Shown in pieces: positions 1 to 9,500 of a DNA stretch of 64,000 bases. The notes beneath the pieces are model-generated. The model saw only the letters and a list, made by a program, of their open reading frames with translations. It was not told where the DNA came from and made no database searches. The number at the start of each line of letters is the position of its first letter. Position 1 is the stretch's first letter. Made by a program: the position numbers and the translations under genes. Source of the DNA: an uncultured Bacteroidia bacterium (lineage in GTDB: Bacteria > Bacteroidota > Bacteroidia > Bacteroidales > CAJPTX01); assembly GCA_947252645.1 (NCBI GenBank), contig CAMXWF010000003.1, positions 1 to 64,000 of the forward strand, written 5' to 3'.

Positions 1-48
1 TCTACACCTCTCTATTCGTCGGCAGCGTCAGATGTGTATAAGAGACAG
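1..48 (+). other. Untrimmed Illumina Nextera adapter (not genomic)
   Basis: Bases 30-48 are exactly the 19-nt Tn5 mosaic end AGATGTGTATAAGAGACAG. Bases 16-29 are the Nextera read-1 extension TCGTCGGCAGCGTC. Bases 8-15 are CTCTCTAT, the i5 index known as S502/N502. Bases 1-7 (TCTACAC) are the end of the P5 primer. The order and spacing match a complete library end, so this is assembly contamination. Genomic sequence starts at base 49. Confidence 0.98.
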
Positions 49-110
49 CAGTTGGCTAGAGCGCTTGCTTCGCATGCAAGAGGGCGCGGGTTCGAGTCCC
101 GCTATCTCCA
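49..110 (+). tRNA. tRNA-Ala(CGC), 5' end missing
   Basis: This is the 3' four-fifths of a tRNA. The partial D-arm is followed by an anticodon stem CTTGC/GCAAG (64-68/76-80) closing the 7-nt loop TTCGCAT, giving anticodon CGC at 71-73, which reads GCG alanine codons. The T-arm is GCGGG-TTCGAGT-CCCGC (86-102), followed by the 3' acceptor strand TATCTCC and discriminator A (103-110). The base at tRNA position 70 is T, as expected for the G3:U70 pair that identifies alanine tRNAs. The 5' acceptor strand and start of the D-arm are replaced by adapter, so the gene is cut by the contig end. Confidence 0.93.
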
Positions 111-1008
111 CTCCCTATCGCGGCGCGGTGGGATCTAGCCCACGGGTTCCCGTATCCTCAGCGCAGAATGACTTGGTAAGGCTAGGCGCTACTAGCAGTC
201 AGGTAGCGCAGCAGTGGCAAGCCTCCAGCAAACCCGACTGCAAAAGCTTTCCAGCACCGAAAGCTGCCTCAGTACGCAGGCGAAGGCAACCTCAATAGGC
301 AACAACCCTTCTACGCCCAAGCCACAGGCTACGTAGGCAAACCCTGCGTATCTGTTGATTCCACAGGCTACTACGCTGGATACATGGCCCCCCCCTCCCA
401 CAGGCCACTCACGTCCAGCACCCACACAAGAAGGCAGCGCATCTCCGCGTAGCTAACCCTCAAAATACCAGCTAACAAGGCCATCCTTGCACATCGTGCG
501 GAGCGCAGCGCTCGGAATAGGCGGAACGTCCACCTACAGCCAGTCTCCCTGGCCCTAGACGCTCGACACCGCATCCCGCTGCCAAAGCGCACATCCCAAA
601 ATCCCTGCATAGGTCACCACATGTGCTCTATCTGTTAGGCAATGCAAGGGCCATGCGTCCACACCGCATGGGGCTGAGCCCAGCGACACCAAATGCAACG
701 CTACGGCTGCCCAGCAGCACCAAGCTTGCAGTCCCAAGTCACCCAAGAACAGTGAAGCCTGATAGCTACGCGTGCATGCAAGAGGGGGAAATATGAACCC
801 AAGACCCCCCTACCGACAAGGACACGGCATCCTCCTCAAAAACAGCACCAGCTCGACGACCCTCCTAGAGACCTCCAGGCGTAGCAGTTTTCGTCCCCAG
901 AACCAGCCGAGCAATTCTTCATGTCAGCCTATATCGGCAAGAGGCCGGCGCAGATACCGCAGCCCCTAGCGCCACTGCCCCAGATAATACGCAAAGAGTA
1001 CCAACCAG
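111..1008. other. Non-coding stretch, no gene recognised
   Basis: About 900 bases between the truncated tRNA and the end of the corC-like gene. Short open frames on both strands have low-complexity, shadow-like translations and no recognisable domain. No clear terminator for the minus-strand operon ending at 1009 was seen. A short motif (ccacaggctac) occurs twice around 315-375 but shows no larger repeat structure. Confidence 0.6.
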
Positions 1009-2271
1009 CTAGCGTCCCACGGAGAGCCGCACCGTCACGATACGCCCAGAGTGCACGCGGAGCACCCGGAAACTAAAACGGTCTATCTGCACCACGTCGT
1101 TTTGTTCAGGGATGTCCGGGTGGTGCGCGAGAATAAAGCCTGCCACCGTGTCGTAGCTCTCCGACTCGGGCAGCTGCAGCCCAAACCGTTCATTGACCAC
1201 CCCCACCTCCGCGCGCCCCGAAAGCAAATACTCCCCCTCGGCCGTCTGGCGCAAGATGATAGAGGAGGTATCGTGCTCATCATTGATCTCCCCGAAAATC
1301 TCCTCCAGCAGATCCTCTATGGTCACCAAGCCCGCCGTACCACCAAACTCATCTACCACTATCGCCATGCTCAGCGAGGTCTTAATGAATCGCGACAACA
1401 GCTTGCGCGCCTGCATGGTTTCAGGAACAAACTCTACTGCCCGCAGCACACTCTCTATCGAAGCCGGGTGCTTGAAAAGGTTCTTCGCATTCACATAGCC
1501 CACAATGTTGTCCACGCTACCACGATAGATAGGGATGCGGGAAAAATTCGTCTCCACGAACTTATCCAGCAGCTCCTCCAGGGGCGTGTCGATGCCCATG
1601 GCCACGATATCCGTGCGCGGCACTAGGCAATCACGCAGCTTGGTGTCACCAAACTCAAGGGCATTACGGAAAAACTTCAGCTCCTGCTCATCGGCTCCGC
1701 CCGCATCGGCCGAGGGGGCGCCCACCTCCCCCACGAGCTGATTGAGGTCGTTACGACCAAACACAGGCATCGCCCGGCTCTCCGCAATCGTCCGGCCCGT
1801 CAGCAAGTGGATCAAACGCACGGCCAGCCAAGTCGCCGCACGGCTCACCGGGTAGAAAAGAAAGTAGAACAGCACGTGCGGCAGCACCAGCAAACGCAAA
1901 AACGTATTCGGGTAGCGCTTGCAAATCACCTTGGGCAAAAACTCCGCCAGAATAAGCACTATGAATGTGCTAATGAGCGTCTGGCCCACCATGAGGGCAA
2001 ATGGATCGTGGTGAACGGGCATAAGCACCGGCTCGAGCACCTTAGCCATCAAAATGCCATACACCACCAGCACCACGTTGTTGCCCACCAGCGTGGCCGC
2101 CAAAAAATCGTTCGGACGGTGGAGATAGTACTGGATAATCCTATCGACCAGCGAGGAAGAAGTGCGCACCAACTCCAGACGGAGCTTGTTCGACGACAGG
2201 AAGGCAATTTCTATCCCCGAGAACAGGGCCGAGAGCACCAAGCAGAGCGCAACTATCCCCCAGACTAGCAT
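1009..2271 (-). CDS. CorC/HlyC-family membrane protein (CNNM + CBS domains)
   Basis: Predicted 420-residue inner-membrane protein of the CorC/HlyC 'hemolysin' family, associated in other bacteria with Mg2+/Co2+ transport or resistance. The N-terminal half is a CNNM (DUF21) domain with several hydrophobic helices and the family-typical start SGIEIAFLSSNKLRLE. A CBS pair follows, containing FGDTKLRDCLVPRTDIVA and VVDEFGGTAGLVTIEDLLEE, then a small C-terminal CorC/HlyC transporter-associated domain. The open frame extends upstream to 2352, but the ATG at 2271 removes a tail without homology and avoids overlap with the upstream gene, which stops at 2288. It is the last gene of a long minus-strand run starting at mfd. 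The family call is firm; the transported ion is not shown by the sequence. Confidence 0.92.
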   Translation of the reverse strand: MLVWGIVALCLVLSALFSGIEIAFLSSNKLRLELVRTSSSLVDRIIQYYLHRPNDFLAATLVGNNVVLVVYGILMAKVLEPVLMPVHHDPFALMVGQTLISTFIVLILAEFLPKVICKRYPNTFLRLLVLPHVLFYFLFYPVSRAATWLAVRLIHLLTGRTIAESRAMPVFGRNDLNQLVGEVGAPSADAGGADEQELKFFRNALEFGDTKLRDCLVPRTDIVAMGIDTPLEELLDKFVETNFSRIPIYRGSVDNIVGYVNAKNLFKHPASIESVLRAVEFVPETMQARKLLSRFIKTSLSMAIVVDEFGGTAGLVTIEDLLEEIFGEINDEHDTSSIILRQTAEGEYLLSGRAEVGVVNERFGLQLPESESYDTVAGFILAHHPDIPEQNDVVQIDRFSFRVLRVHSGRIVTVRLSVGR

Positions 2272-2287
2272 CGAGAAGAACCCCTCA

Positions 2288-2500
2288 TTAGCGCAACCCA
2301 CCCTGCTGCCTACGGCGCCGCTGCATATAGATGCGCAAAGCCAGCATGGCAAAGGCCACCGCCGCCAATATATAAAACATCACTTCCGGGAACCCCTTCA
2401 CATGGTAGTAAATCCCCAGACCAAGGCACATAAGGCCCAGCACGCACCAGATGACGTTCAGAACCCGATTGAAAATGTTCAGCGTACGCGGCGTAAGCAT
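2288..2500 (-). CDS. Small two-helix membrane protein
   Basis: A 70-residue protein with two hydrophobic segments (about residues 12-32 and 38-58) and a strongly basic end (RIYMQRRRRQQGG) that predicts a cytoplasmic C-terminus. It lies 12 bases downstream of lptC and 16 bases upstream of the corC start, so it is probably cotranscribed with both. No domain is recognised. Similar small membrane proteins occur in this position in Bacteroidales envelope operons, but no role can be inferred from the sequence. Confidence 0.75.
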   Translation of the reverse strand: MLTPRTLNIFNRVLNVIWCVLGLMCLGLGIYYHVKGFPEVMFYILAAVAFAMLALRIYMQRRRRQQGGLR

Positions 2501-2512
2501 GGTATCTAGTAT

Positions 2513-3121
2513 TTAATCCTCAGTATGCGACAGGGTATCCCCAGTCGACTCCAGCAGAAAAGTTCCCGTGGGCTTCTTGATGACCCAATCCACAAAGCGG
2601 TCGTCGCTCTCAAACCCCTGGCCGTAGAGCGTACCCGCTCCTGTTTTAATCCGCACATTCTCCTCGGAATAGAAGCGCTTACGCTTCACATCCCAGAAAA
2701 GGCGCTCAGTCTGCAGAGTATCGCCCTTCTCATTGACGATCACCACATTGTGGCGAGCCTCCCAGGAATCCTTCATGCGCTCGTAGATGGCATACTTAGC
2801 CGTGATGTAGGCCGAGAGCGCACCAGAATCATTGTAGGTAGTAGCAGCAATCCCCTGCGGGAACTCATCGTAGGTCTTGTCGGGCTTGTTGTAGGCCACC
2901 AGCTGCGGGGTACTCAGCCGCATCACAAGCCGACCCTCCCGGGTATAGACCAGCTCCAGGGCATCGCCCAGCACGTCTGGATCGTCTGGCGAGAGCTGCC
3001 AGTCGCTACGCTGCACAGCCTCATCGCAGGACACCTGGCACGCCGCCAGCAACCCGAAGAGAAGAAAACAAAAAAGCCAGCGCAGCCGTACGACGCGCTG
3101 GCAATACGTGGTAAAGTACAC
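2513..3121 (-). CDS. lptC: LPS export lipoprotein LptC
   Basis: A 202-residue protein with a signal sequence ending in a lipobox-like LLAAC (Cys near residue 28), so probably a membrane-anchored periplasmic lipoprotein. The mature part matches the Bacteroidetes LptC pattern: alternating beta strands with LVAYNKPDKTYDEFPQGI, then TLQTERLFWDVKRKRFYSEE and YGQGFESDDRF, the beta-jellyroll that passes LPS from the LptBFG transporter towards the outer membrane. The start codon is GTG (3119-3121) and overlaps the TAG stop of the upstream TPR gene by one base, suggesting translational coupling. No other lpt gene is in the window. Confidence 0.87.
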   Translation of the reverse strand: MYFTTYCQRVVRLRWLFCFLLFGLLAACQVSCDEAVQRSDWQLSPDDPDVLGDALELVYTREGRLVMRLSTPQLVAYNKPDKTYDEFPQGIAATTYNDSGALSAYITAKYAIYERMKDSWEARHNVVIVNEKGDTLQTERLFWDVKRKRFYSEENVRIKTGAGTLYGQGFESDDRFVDWVIKKPTGTFLLESTGDTLSHTED

Positions 3122-4467
3122 TAGTCACTAGTCCTTATGGTGGTCTTCTCATTGATCCAGCAGGGCACCGTGAAGGAATCGCCTGGAGTCATATCAAGGA
3201 AGAAAACCTGCTCCTTGGTCGGGAAATATTGGCTCAGGTAGGCAATCTGCTTATTGCAGTCTGAAGCGAGCGAAGGATCCAGCGCTTTGGCCTGGTTGTA
3301 CTTGTCCACGGCCGCCCAGAACACCGAGGCATTCTCTATCTGCGACGATCCACACCCCTTGGTCTGCGCATACAGCCCGGCGATGAACATGTAGACCTGC
3401 CCCAAACGGGGCTCTTTCTTCAAGGCCTCGTAGGCCAGCTGGCGCGCCCGAGCAAATTCCTTGAACTCGGAGGCCACAAAGGCCGCATACTCCAAGCAGA
3501 TCTGCGCATTACGTCCGTTATCGAGTTCAAGCTCCAAAGCCTTGGCGTAGAAGCCATCGGCCTCTTTCCCCTGCTTCTTGCTGACGGCTACGCGCGCCAG
3601 CTCGAGGGCCAGGTTGGCCGTAGGCTCCGCATCAAACATCACCTTGAGAGCCTGCCCATAGAGGGGCTCATCGGTGCAACGCAAGGCACTCAGCTGCATG
3701 TGGATGGTCTTGGCCAAATCCAGGTCGTTGGGAGCCTTCTCTAGCTTCGGGCCAAAAATACGCACTATATCCGCACAGGAGGCCACCCCCACAGAGGTGA
3801 ATTGGGCGTCCAAGGCCTCCGAGGCCCTCTGCAGCTCCGCATCCTCGGGGCTGGCCGCCAGCTGCTTCGCAACACTCGACGACAAATCCGAGTAGAGCGT
3901 TATCACCTCCTCGGCACTCCGCTTCTTCTCGCCGTAGAGGCGAATATTGCACTGCATGAGCAGCACCATGGCCTGTGGATCCATCCGCGCCAAGTCGAGC
4001 TCCTTGACTTTCTGCAAAATCTGCTCCACCTCCTCTACTCGATCCGAATTGTAGGAATAGAGATCGAGAGCCTTCTGCGTCAAGTTCTTCGCAGCCTTCC
4101 CATAGCACTCCACGCGCTTATCGTAAATGCGCATCAAGCTATCGAGCATCACCTGTTTGAGGCTATCCTGCTTGATGGTGTCGAGCTGCATCTTGATCAT
4201 CCTGATGCCCCGTATGAAAATGTTCTCCGACGACATCGGGCAGATGTTATACACTATCGCCCAACCGCGCAGCGCATCCCGATAATTCTTCTGCTTGTAA
4301 AAGCCCTGATAGAACGAAGTCTGCTTAAGGCACTCCCTCCGCATCGCGGTGTCGGCACCATATTTTGGGTTCTCTAAATTGGGATTCTGCACCTGTGCCC
4401 CGAGCGGCACAGCCAAGAGCAGCGCCAGTAGGAAGGGAAATATTCGGGACAAATTCCTAATCTTCAT
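3121..4467 (-). CDS. Exported tetratricopeptide-repeat protein
   Basis: A 448-residue protein starting with a clear signal peptide (MKIRNLSRIFPFLLALLLAV, cleavage near LGAQ). The rest is helical with TPR-like units, for example around NYRDALRGWAIVYNICP, AKNLTQKALDLYSYNSDRVE, ADGFYAKALELELDNGRNAQ and ARQLAYEALKKEPRLGQVYM. These usually form a protein-binding scaffold. The open frame runs upstream to 4731, but only the ATG at 4467 places a signal peptide at the N-terminus. It sits between an OM barrel gene and lptC with minimal spacing, so a role in envelope assembly is plausible but not shown. Specific partner unknown. Confidence 0.82.
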   Translation of the reverse strand: MKIRNLSRIFPFLLALLLAVPLGAQVQNPNLENPKYGADTAMRRECLKQTSFYQGFYKQKNYRDALRGWAIVYNICPMSSENIFIRGIRMIKMQLDTIKQDSLKQVMLDSLMRIYDKRVECYGKAAKNLTQKALDLYSYNSDRVEEVEQILQKVKELDLARMDPQAMVLLMQCNIRLYGEKKRSAEEVITLYSDLSSSVAKQLAASPEDAELQRASEALDAQFTSVGVASCADIVRIFGPKLEKAPNDLDLAKTIHMQLSALRCTDEPLYGQALKVMFDAEPTANLALELARVAVSKKQGKEADGFYAKALELELDNGRNAQICLEYAAFVASEFKEFARARQLAYEALKKEPRLGQVYMFIAGLYAQTKGCGSSQIENASVFWAAVDKYNQAKALDPSLASDCNKQIAYLSQYFPTKEQVFFLDMTPGDSFTVPCWINEKTTIRTSD

Positions 4468-4495
4468 ATCAGTTGACTGTTTGAGACTTCCCCGG

Positions 4496-5782
4496 CTAAT
4501 CGTATTTGCGCTTGAAAAACCAGAAATCGTTGAACGAAACGCCCACATGGAGGCTACAATACAGCTCACTTGCAAATATCTTGCCAACGCCGCGGCGAGT
4601 CCCCACCACAAAGGCCGCATGGAACACCGACTGCCTATAGCCAAACGGCAGGCCCACCCCCACCGTGGCCCCCAGATTGTACACCGAGTGCCCGCCCAGC
4701 AGCATGGACAACCGCTCATAGTAGCCCCCAAGGCGATACTGCACCCGCTCCGCGTAGCTCCGCAAGCTCACGGGGTTCGGCGTGTACTGCACCCCGGCCC
4801 GCACCTCGAAGCCCGCCTGGCGAGGCTGCGGCATCGCCAGCATCTCAAAGCTACTCCAGGGCTCATAGGCCACATCGAAACCCGCCTGCAGTATAGGCGA
4901 TTCGTACATGGCCCCCACCACGTAGCGCAAGGGGCGCCGGAGCTTGACCGTAGCGCGTAGCGCATTGTGCATGAGCTGCTGCGATGTGCCCACATACTCC
5001 AGGGTAGCCTCGGTGCGCCGCTGGGCCTGAAGCCACGGCACATAGTCCACCGAAGCCCCCACTACCACCCGATGCCGCTGCAACGTATCGCACGGAATCA
5101 CCGCCTGCACTGCGCCACGGAGCATCACCCCACGCAGCACATAGCGATCCTCGTAGCTATACTGCGCGTAGAGCTGATTGGAGGGCACATAGAAATCCTG
5201 CCCATGGTCTAGCGAGCCAAACACATAGTGCGCATTCAGCCCCAGGCTGAAATACTTCGAGGGCGCCCCCCCAATGCCCACGAAGGCCTGATTCGTCCCC
5301 CCGTGCCCACGGTGGTGGTAGCGCAAGCGCCCAATAGCACTCACCAGCTTCACATCCTGCTCGTAGCGCGTGATGTCGTAGCCCACCTGCGTAAGCGGAC
5401 TAAAGCCCACCGCCACCCCCAACCAGCGCGTAACGGGAAACTTGATGGCCACATGCCCCATGCCGCCCGTAGGCTTCCGGCGCACGGCCCCATCGGGATA
5501 ATCGTACTGGGCATAGCCCACGCTGCCCGAAAACTCAAACAGCAGCTGGAGCGAATCCTGATAGGGGTAGGAGGCCGGGTTGTAGAAATTGATGGTCTTC
5601 CGGCTGCGGTAGCCCATGTTCACACCACCGAACCCGAGCGTCTGCACCGAGGCCGGGAACTCCCGTACGCCCAAACCATAGAGCGAAAAAGGCGACTCCG
5701 TAGAGACCACCTGCCCCTGCGCCTCCACCACCAGCCAGAGCAGTAGCATCGTGGCCATCAGATATCGTCCTCTAGCGCGCAT
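4496..5782 (-). CDS. Putative outer-membrane beta-barrel protein
   Basis: A 428-residue protein with an N-terminal signal peptide (hydrophobic LMATMLLLWLVVEAQGQ). It continues with STESPFSLYGLGV, a start common to Bacteroidetes OM proteins related in outline to FadL/OmpP1-like barrels, then many alternating amphipathic strands, NFYNPASYPYQDSLQLLFEF, and a barrel-like end. The chosen ATG (5782) overlaps the coaX stop by 11 bases; an alternative ATG at 5758 is equally compatible with the signal peptide. The conserved neighbours coaX and lptC suggest a long-standing gene cluster. Substrate unknown. Confidence 0.8.
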   Translation of the reverse strand: MRARGRYLMATMLLLWLVVEAQGQVVSTESPFSLYGLGVREFPASVQTLGFGGVNMGYRSRKTINFYNPASYPYQDSLQLLFEFSGSVGYAQYDYPDGAVRRKPTGGMGHVAIKFPVTRWLGVAVGFSPLTQVGYDITRYEQDVKLVSAIGRLRYHHRGHGGTNQAFVGIGGAPSKYFSLGLNAHYVFGSLDHGQDFYVPSNQLYAQYSYEDRYVLRGVMLRGAVQAVIPCDTLQRHRVVVGASVDYVPWLQAQRRTEATLEYVGTSQQLMHNALRATVKLRRPLRYVVGAMYESPILQAGFDVAYEPWSSFEMLAMPQPRQAGFEVRAGVQYTPNPVSLRSYAERVQYRLGGYYERLSMLLGGHSVYNLGATVGVGLPFGYRQSVFHAAFVVGTRRGVGKIFASELYCSLHVGVSFNDFWFFKRKYD

Positions 5783-6497
5783 TGTACCGTAGTAAGTAGT
5801 TATAGCCTTCCAACACCAGATGGGGCCTCTCCTCGCACGCACACCGCACCAGCCGCCGCAGCAACTGGGCATCCCCGCCCGTGAGAACCACCCGATCGAG
5901 CGGGGCAAAATTACTAAAATTCCCCGCAAACCCCTCCAGCTCGTAGCGCACCCCATCGAGCACGCCATGCCGGATGCTCCCCGAAGTATCGAGCCCGATG
6001 GCCTCCTGCAGGGGGGCCGCTACCAATTGCGGCAAATGGCCTGTACCCGCATGCAGGGCCGCAAAGCGCATACGCACCCCCGGCGATATGGCACCCCCAG
6101 CATGCAGCCCCTCACCCAGAAGCAAATCGTAAGTGATTGCCGTGCCCAAATCTACCACCATGCAGGTCTGCCCCGGGTAGAGCTGCTGCACCCCGGCCAG
6201 CGCCCCCACCCGATCCGCCCCCAGGGTAGTAAGCGTGCGGTATTGCGTCCTAAAAGGCCAGCGGAGCTCGCACGACACCGGCACCACCTGAACCCCCATG
6301 CGCACCAAGGCCTGCACCTCCTGCTGCCCGCTACCGCGCACATCGCCCACCACTGCCACCGTGGGCCCATACTGCTCCACCACCTCCGCCAGCCCAGCCC
6401 CCCCGTGGGGCAAAGTAATCGCGTACGAGAGCTGCGCACCAGAAAAAACACCAACCTTTACCGAGCTGTTCCCTATGTCGAGGGCAATGCTTACCAT
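5772..6497 (-). CDS. coaX: Type III pantothenate kinase
   Basis: A 241-residue enzyme catalysing the first step of coenzyme A synthesis, ATP-dependent phosphorylation of pantothenate in the cytoplasm. It shows the ASKHA-fold phosphate-binding start ALDIGNSSVKVGVF (residues 5-18), the GADRVGALAG motif (93-102) with the conserved Asp/Arg, and VVDLGTAITYD (114-124) followed by GGAISPGVRMRFAALHAGTGHLP. Length is normal for the family. It lies 11 bases downstream of mfd and overlaps the next gene, so it is part of the same minus-strand run. Identification is secure. Confidence 0.96.
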   Translation of the reverse strand: MVSIALDIGNSSVKVGVFSGAQLSYAITLPHGGAGLAEVVEQYGPTVAVVGDVRGSGQQEVQALVRMGVQVVPVSCELRWPFRTQYRTLTTLGADRVGALAGVQQLYPGQTCMVVDLGTAITYDLLLGEGLHAGGAISPGVRMRFAALHAGTGHLPQLVAAPLQEAIGLDTSGSIRHGVLDGVRYELEGFAGNFSNFAPLDRVVLTGGDAQLLRRLVRCACEERPHLVLEGYNYLLRYNAR

Positions 6498-6508
6498 AGC
6501 TTCGCCTC

Positions 6509-9500
6509 CTATTGGGCTGGCGCAGCCAGCAGCTCCAGCAGCTGCTGCGCCTCGCCGATAGAGCGCACGCGCACCACCTCCAGCCGCAGATGGTCGGGCA
6601 GGGGCACGACCTTGCAGCGGTTGCCCAGCTCGGCCACCTGGCGCATCATGCCCTCAAAGAGAGCCGACGTGTAGAAGGGCGCCTCCGATGGCGCCATGAA
6701 GTCCAAGGTGAGGTGCTGATTCTTCAATTGCAGCCGCTCTACGGCCATGCGAGCCGCTTGCCAGCGCAGCGGGGGAATACGTAGCAGGGCCTTCACGGGC
6801 TCGGGGAGGCCTCCAAACCTATCTTCCAACGCGGCCTCAAAGCGCGCCAGCTGCTCGGCATCGCGGAGCAAGTCGAGCTGACGGTAGATCTGCACGCGAT
6901 CCGTAGCATTGTTGACAAAGTCCATCGGGAGCAAGACATCCTGATCCGTCTCCACTTGGCACGCATCGGGGGGCAAAAACTCCTCGTGGGCCAACTCCTC
7001 GTGGAAGATATCGGCGAACTCCTCCTGCTTGAGTTCACGCACCGCATCGTCGAGCACCCGATGGTAGGTGTCGAGCCCTAAGTCGAGGATAAAGCCGCTC
7101 TGCTCGGCGCCCAGCAGGTTGCCGGCGCCCCGAATGTCTAGATCTTGCATGGAGATCTGGAACCCGCTGCCCAAATCGGCGAACTCCTCAATGGCCTCAA
7201 TGCGCCGCTTGGCCTCCTCGGTCAACGACTCCAAGGGCGGGGCGAGCAGGTAGCAAAAGGCCTTCCGATTGGTGCGCCCCACCCGTCCGCGGAGCTGGTG
7301 GAGGTCGCTCAGGCCAAAGTGCTGCGCGTCGTTGATGATGATCGTATTGGCATTGGGGATGTCGAGCCCCGACTCGATGATGGCCGTGGAGAGCAAGACA
7401 TCGTAGTCGCCCGCGATGAAATCGAGCATCACGCGTTCAATCTCCGAGGGCTTCATCTGTCCATGGGCCACCGCGCACCGGAGCAGCGGCAGCTGCCGGT
7501 GCAGCATGGCCAATAGGCGCGGCAACGGCGCAATGGTGCTATTGACAAAAAACACCTGGCCCTTGCGCGCCACCTCGTACTGCACCGCCCGCGCGATCAG
7601 CTCCTCATCGTAGGGCGCCACCTGCGTGAAGATGGGGTAGCGATTGGGGGGTGGGGTGTTGATGATAGACATGTCGCGGGCCCCCATGAGCGAAAATTGC
7701 AGCGTGCGCGGGATAGGCGTGGCCGTCAGGGTCAGCGTGTCCACATTCGCCTTGAGCGTGCGCAGCCGCTCCTTGGCCGCCACGCCGAACTTCTGCTCCT
7801 CGTCCACGATGAGCAGGCCCAGATCCTTGAACTCAATGCTCTCCTTGAGCAGGGCGTGCGTGCCTATGACGATATCGAGGTCCCCCGACTTCAGGCGGGC
7901 CTCCAGCGCCCTGCGCTCCGCCATGGTCTTAAGGCGCGAGAGAAAATCCACCGTGCAGGGCATCTCCTTGAGACGCTCGCTAAACGTCTTGTAGTGCTGC
8001 AGCGCCAGCACCGTGGTAGGCACCAGAACGGCCACCTGCTTGCCATCGCACACGGCCTTGAACGCTGCCCGGATGGCAATCTCGGTCTTGCCAAACCCCA
8101 CGTCGGCGCATATGAGCCGATCCATGGGGATGGGGCGCTCCATATCGCGCTTGACGGCCTGCGTGGCCAAGAGCTGGTCGGGCGTATCCTCGTAGATGAA
8201 CGATGACTCCAAGGCCTCCTGCAGGTAGCCATCGGGCGAGAAGGCAAAGCCCTTAGCCTCGAGCCGCGTGGCATAGAGCTTGATGAGCTCACGGGCTATG
8301 TCTTTGACCTTGCTCTTCGCCCGCTGCTTGAGCCTACCCCAAGCTCCCGAGCCAAGCCGGTGAATCGTGGGCTGCACCCCCTGCGCCCCGCGGTATTTGG
8401 ACAGGCGGTTCAGATTGTGCACGCTCACCAAGAGCGTGTCATGCTCCCCGTATCGCAGCCGCACATACTCACAGGGCACCCCATGGCGCTCCTCGCGCAC
8501 CAGCCCCTCGTAGATGCCCACCCCGTGATCGGCGTGCACCACGTAGTCCCCTGGCTGCAAAAGCTGCAGATCCTGCACGCGAAACGCCTCCTGCGCCGGC
8601 TGCAGACCCAGCACCCGCGCGGCGTGGTAGCGGTCGAATATCTGGTGGTCAGTATAGACGTTGACCCGCAGCGCTGGCCACTGGAAGCCCGCAGTGAGCG
8701 GCAGAGTCAGCACCGTATAGCTGGCGACATCCAGCTTGAGATCGCGCAGGATGGCCTGCATACGGGCGCACTGCGAGGGCTGCTCGGTGAGGATGTAGGT
8801 ATGCGTGCCGCCGGCGGCCTCCTGCTGGATATGCGCGGCCAAACGCTCAAAATTCTTCTTGAAGGGGGGCTGGGGGGCAGAGGAAAAAGCCACCTCGACC
8901 CCGTGCTGGCCTAGCGGCTCGAGCCCCTGCTCAAGCAGCGGATGAGCACTTAGCCCTATGGCGAGCTGCTCCAGGGAGAGCATCGGCTCGGGCACCTCGT
9001 CCGCATGGCGCAGCAAGGCCTCCGAATAGTCACGCAGGCCGGCCTTAAGCTCCCGCGCCCACACGGGCACCCGCCCGGGCAACACATCGAGCAGGTACTC
9101 CCCGCTACCTGCACTCGCCTCCGCGGCTGAGGCCTGGAGATCGGGGATGAGCATGGCCTGCTGCACCTTCTCAATCGAGAGCTGCGTGTCAACCGCAAAA
9201 AGACGTATGGAATCGATCTGATCCCCCAGGAAGTCCACCCGGTAGGGCTGATTGCTCGCGTAGGAGAAAACATCCACTATGGCCCCCCGGTGGGCAAACT
9301 GGCCAGGTGCCTGCACCAAGCCCACCAGCGTAAAGCCCACGTCGTGGAGCAGCTCGATGAGGAACTCCTGGGTGCACTCCTGCCCCACGGCAATAGTAAC
9401 AACCCGCTTCGCCAAGGCACTCGCCGAGGGCACCGGCTCGGCCAGGGCCTGCGGATAGCTCACCACCACCCGCAACGCCCCCCAGGCCACCGAGGCCCGA

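Noticed and set aside
769..830. tRNA-like look (gcatgcaagaggg shared with the tRNA-Ala anticodon arm, then a T-arm-like gaaccc)
   Set aside because: No cloverleaf can be closed: the T-stem and acceptor do not pair, and no D-arm is present.
192..969. Several 60-90-codon open frames near the left end
   Set aside because: Odd amino-acid composition, no start signals, no domains; the first even overlaps the adapter and tRNA.
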